From NCBI RefSeq assembly GCF_002078605.1, contig NZ_MSJR01000001.1, positions 1 through 64,000 of the forward strand: DNA of 64,000 nt, written 5' to 3'. The DNA comes from Salegentibacter sediminis. Its GTDB lineage: Bacteria; Bacteroidota; Bacteroidia; Flavobacteriales; Flavobacteriaceae. A program made the translations under genes and the position numbers. The notes under the pieces are model-generated. The model did no database searches, was not told the origin of the DNA, and worked only from the letters and a program-made list of their open reading frames with translations. This document shows positions 62,079 to 64,000 of this stretch, in pieces (position 1 is the first letter of the stretch; every line of letters starts with the position of its first letter).

Positions 62079-62636
62079 TTAATTAAATTTTGAAACGTAT
62101 GTGTTGTTTTTTAATTCTCTTTTAAGCCTGTTAAGGTTGCTAGCCACACTGGCATCATATTGCAAATCACCAACCCTCAATACAAAACCACCAATCATAT
62201 CTTCATCAACTATATTTTTGATGCTGGCTTCATTTCCGGTTAGTTCTTTAATTTTAGCTTGAACCTTTTCTTCAAGCTCCCTGGTTAAAGGAACCGCGCT
62301 TGTAACCACAGCCCGCTGAGTATTATTAATATTATAATACATAGCAATATACTGCCTGGCTACAATCTCTAAAAGATTAATACGGCCGTTCTCTACAAGG
62401 ATATCAAAACTACTTAATGTTATAGGGTGAGCATTTTTAAATATCTCCCTAAGAGCACTTTTTTTAACTCCGGATTTAACTACCGGGCTACCAAGCATAC
62501 TTTTTAGGTCTTTACTGTTAGCAATGGTTTGAGATATGCTTTGCATATCATCATATACCGCATCGGTGGCGTTTTTATCTTTTGCCAGACCGATTATTGC
62601 CTTAGCGTAACGTTGTGCTGCCCTGGTTCCTTTCAT
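62079..62636 (-). CDS. atpH: ATP synthase delta subunit
   Basis: 185 aa. Helical N-terminal domain (RAAQRYAKAIIGLAKD) and the C-terminal GGFVLRVGDLQYDASVASNL signature. Connects F1 to the b stator. It begins 6 bp after the atpF stop. Confidence 0.95.
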   Translation of the reverse strand: MKGTRAAQRYAKAIIGLAKDKNATDAVYDDMQSISQTIANSKDLKSMLGSPVVKSGVKKSALREIFKNAHPITLSSFDILVENGRINLLEIVARQYIAMYYNINNTQRAVVTSAVPLTRELEEKVQAKIKELTGNEASIKNIVDEDMIGGFVLRVGDLQYDASVASNLNRLKRELKNNTYVSKFN

Positions 62637-62642
62637 CTTAAA

Positions 62643-63140
62643 TTAGTTTAAAGTAGAAACATCGCCAAGCATCTTTTCAATCATTTGATGCTGTTTTTCA
62701 TCACTTGAAAGTTCCTTACGAATTACTTTTTCTGCGATTTCAATAGAAAGTGTTGCAACATGATTTTTCAATTCAGTCATTGCTGCCTGCTTTTCCAATT
62801 TAATGTTTTCCTGGGCCTGAGTTACAATCCTATCGGCTTTCTTCTGAGCATCTTCAGTGGCTTCGGCAATTATCTTTTCCTTAATTTCACGAGCTTCTTT
62901 AAGGATGGCATCTCTCTCGGCACGAGCTTCTTTTAAAAGCTGCTCGTTATCGGCTTTAAGATTTTGCATTTCCTTACGGGCTTCTTCAGCAGAAGCAAGG
63001 GCATCGTTAATTGATTCTTCCCGCTTATTAACTGCGCCAAGGATTGGTCTCCAGGCAAACTTCGCCATAATGAAGATAAGCACCAGAAACACAATTGTTT
63101 GCCAGAAAAATAATCCAAATTCAGGAGTTATTAAATCCAT
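62643..63140 (-). CDS. atpF: ATP synthase b subunit
   Basis: 165 aa. One N-terminal transmembrane helix (about 8-28, FFWQTIVFLVLIFIMAKFAW) followed by a long charged coiled coil (ALASAEEARKEMQNLK; AERDAILKEAREIKEK). Forms the stator stalk. It comes 89 bp after atpE, and a terminator-like hairpin lies in that gap. Confidence 0.95.
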   Translation of the reverse strand: MDLITPEFGLFFWQTIVFLVLIFIMAKFAWRPILGAVNKREESINDALASAEEARKEMQNLKADNEQLLKEARAERDAILKEAREIKEKIIAEATEDAQKKADRIVTQAQENIKLEKQAAMTELKNHVATLSIEIAEKVIRKELSSDEKQHQMIEKMLGDVSTLN

Positions 63141-63177
63141 AATCTATATAATAAAAAAGTTTTAAAGCATCATTTGT

Positions 63178-63218
63178 AAAAAACCGCTTCGCAACCAACC
63201 GTTGCGAAGTGGCTTTTT
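63178..63218 (-). terminator. Terminator-like hairpin between atpE and atpF
   Basis: 12-bp stem, CCGCTTCGCAAC (63184-63195) with GTTGCGAAGTGG (63201-63212), one G-U pair, loop 5 nt. On the minus strand it is followed by six T (A-run 63178-63183). It would stop part of the transcription after atpE. Confidence 0.8.
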
Positions 63219-63229
63219 TTAAGGTTTGA

Positions 63230-63451
63230 TTATCTAAGTACACCAAGTAAAGCGGCAACCACCCCAAAAAGGGCAACACCTTCTACAAGTGCAGCGGCGA
63301 TAATCATAGCTGTTTGGATCTTTCCAGAAGCTTCTGGCTGACGGGCAATAGCGTCCATTGCTGAACCACCGATTTTACCAACACCAATAGCCGCTCCAAC
63401 TACTGCTAATCCAGCTCCTAGAGCTGCAAGACCTACATACAATAATTCCAT
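63230..63451 (-). CDS. atpE: ATP synthase c subunit
   Basis: 73 aa hairpin of two membrane helices. The ion-binding Glu is in AAALVEGVALFG, and the loop ARQPEASGKIQ contacts gamma/epsilon. Forms the rotor ring; many copies per enzyme are needed, which fits the terminator-like hairpin downstream. Starts 24 bp after atpB. Confidence 0.97.
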   Translation of the reverse strand: MELLYVGLAALGAGLAVVGAAIGVGKIGGSAMDAIARQPEASGKIQTAMIIAAALVEGVALFGVVAALLGVLR

Positions 63452-63474
63452 AATAGATAAATTAAAAATTAAAA

Positions 63475-64000
63475 TTAATGATGTTCATGTTCCGCAACCG
63501 CCATTCCGATAAACAGGGCAGACAGCATTGTAAAAATAAACGCTTGAAGGAATGCTACCAGCAATTCCAGTATTGTGATGAAAAGTGCAAACGGTACCGA
63601 AATTCCGGCTACACCGGCACTCTCCAGTATAAATATCAATCCTAATAAACTCAAAATAATAATATGACCCGCCGTAATATTAGCAAACAAACGAATCATA
63701 AGGGCGATTGGCTTAATAAAAACACCCAACACCTCCACTACAGCCAAAATAGGCTTTACAAACGTAGGAATACCCGGCATCCAGAACACGTGTTTCCAGT
63801 AGTCTTTATTTCCATTCATAACGATAAGTGCAAGGGTGAATAACCCAAGAGAAACCGTTACTGCAATATTACCTGTTACGTTAGCCGCCCCAGGCAAAAG
63901 ACCTAATAAGTTGGTGATCCAGATAAAGAAAAACACGGTAAGCAAAAAGGGCATAAACTTCATATACTTCTTTTCGCCAATTTGTGGTTTTGCGATCTCA
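63475..64000 (-). CDS. atpB: ATP synthase a subunit, C-terminal part (5' end outside)
   Basis: The frame is open to the window edge, continuing EIAKPQIGEKKYMKFMP before the internal Met at 63963, so the true start is outside. Five or more membrane helices; the essential Arg is in PIALMIRLFANITAGHI in the proton-channel helix. Works with the c ring to translocate ions. First visible gene of the atp operon. Confidence 0.93.
   Translation of the reverse strand, partial: EIAKPQIGEKKYMKFMPFLLTVFFFIWITNLLGLLPGAANVTGNIAVTVSLGLFTLALIVMNGNKDYWKHVFWMPGIPTFVKPILAVVEVLGVFIKPIALMIRLFANITAGHIIILSLLGLIFILESAGVAGISVPFALFITILELLVAFLQAFIFTMLSALFIGMAVAEHEHH

Noticed and set aside
1-64000. CRISPR array, rRNA, insertion sequence or transposase
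   Set aside because: No regular repeat-spacer pattern, no rRNA sequence and no transposase-like protein is seen; the only recombinase is the tyrosine integrase.

Overview
The window reads as a chromosome segment of a marine-type Flavobacteriaceae (Bacteroidota). The support is a gliding-motility lipoprotein gene (gldH), many copies of the Bacteroidota promoter -7 motif TAnnTTTG, weak Shine-Dalgarno sequences, AT-rich DNA, an FeoB-associated Cys-rich peptide, a DUF4292 lipoprotein, and an ATP synthase operon without the beta and epsilon genes. The genus cannot be fixed from the sequence alone; a Gramella/Salegentibacter/Zunongwangia-like organism is a guess.

Region 1 (1-5624) is one end of an integrated mobile element. 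It abuts the 3' end of a tRNA-Asn gene (5625-5698) and carries, all on the minus strand, an unknown 272-aa protein, an excisionase-like HTH protein, a DUF3987 ATPase, a tyrosine integrase, an unknown 103-aa protein, a Sak4-like (AAA_24) RecA-fold ATPase and the start of a DUF3871 gene that runs off the window. The far end of the element lies outside.

Region 2 (5700-15200) is envelope and metal homeostasis: RseP, a Sco protein, FeoA-FeoB-FeoB-associated peptide, a ZIP transporter with a DtxR/MntR-type regulator, and a divergent TonB-dependent receptor. A dyad, TTTAGACTCATCTAAA, sits between the two divergent promoters and is the likely operator. DnaJ/TerB follows.

Region 3 (15300-24200) holds a bacilliredoxin, a Cys-rich lipoprotein, an acyltransferase, an HD hydrolase, a radical SAM protein, an enoyl-CoA hydratase, a histidine kinase, HemJ, a MATE exporter and ferrochelatase.

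Region 4 (24200-32400) is a heme locus. ThuA and AraC genes point away from a tightly packed hemA-hemC-hemD-hemE-(unknown)-hemF-hemB run. With HemJ and HemH this covers most of the path from glutamyl-tRNA to protoheme; hemL is not in the window.

Region 5 (32400-44100) has small unknown membrane or secreted proteins around a structured intergenic stretch, a CNNM/CBS transporter overlapping an O6-methylguanine methyltransferase gene, a serine hydrolase, a DEDDy exonuclease, SCOT CoA-transferase subunits, PBP1A, GldH, RicT and TrhO.

Region 6 (44300-64000) has recA, a lipoprotein, an ECF sigma factor with a membrane-anchored barrel-like partner, an acyltransferase, trpS, dprA, an HU/SPOR protein, a thioesterase, an envelope operon (wzx flippase, dut, nucleotidyltransferase, TPR, DUF4292, EnvC) and ATP synthase genes atpB-E-F-H-A-G. 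The atp operon carries three intercistronic structures: a terminator-like hairpin after atpE, a short perfect hairpin before atpA, and a REP-like double palindrome between atpA and atpG.

Most of the window is ordinary core genome. The points most worth checking are the tRNA-Asn element with its unknown genes, the unknown gene locked into the heme operon, the structured intergenic RNA candidate at 32814-32869, near-leaderless genes, and the ATP synthase intercistronic elements. I did not find a system I can call clearly undescribed.
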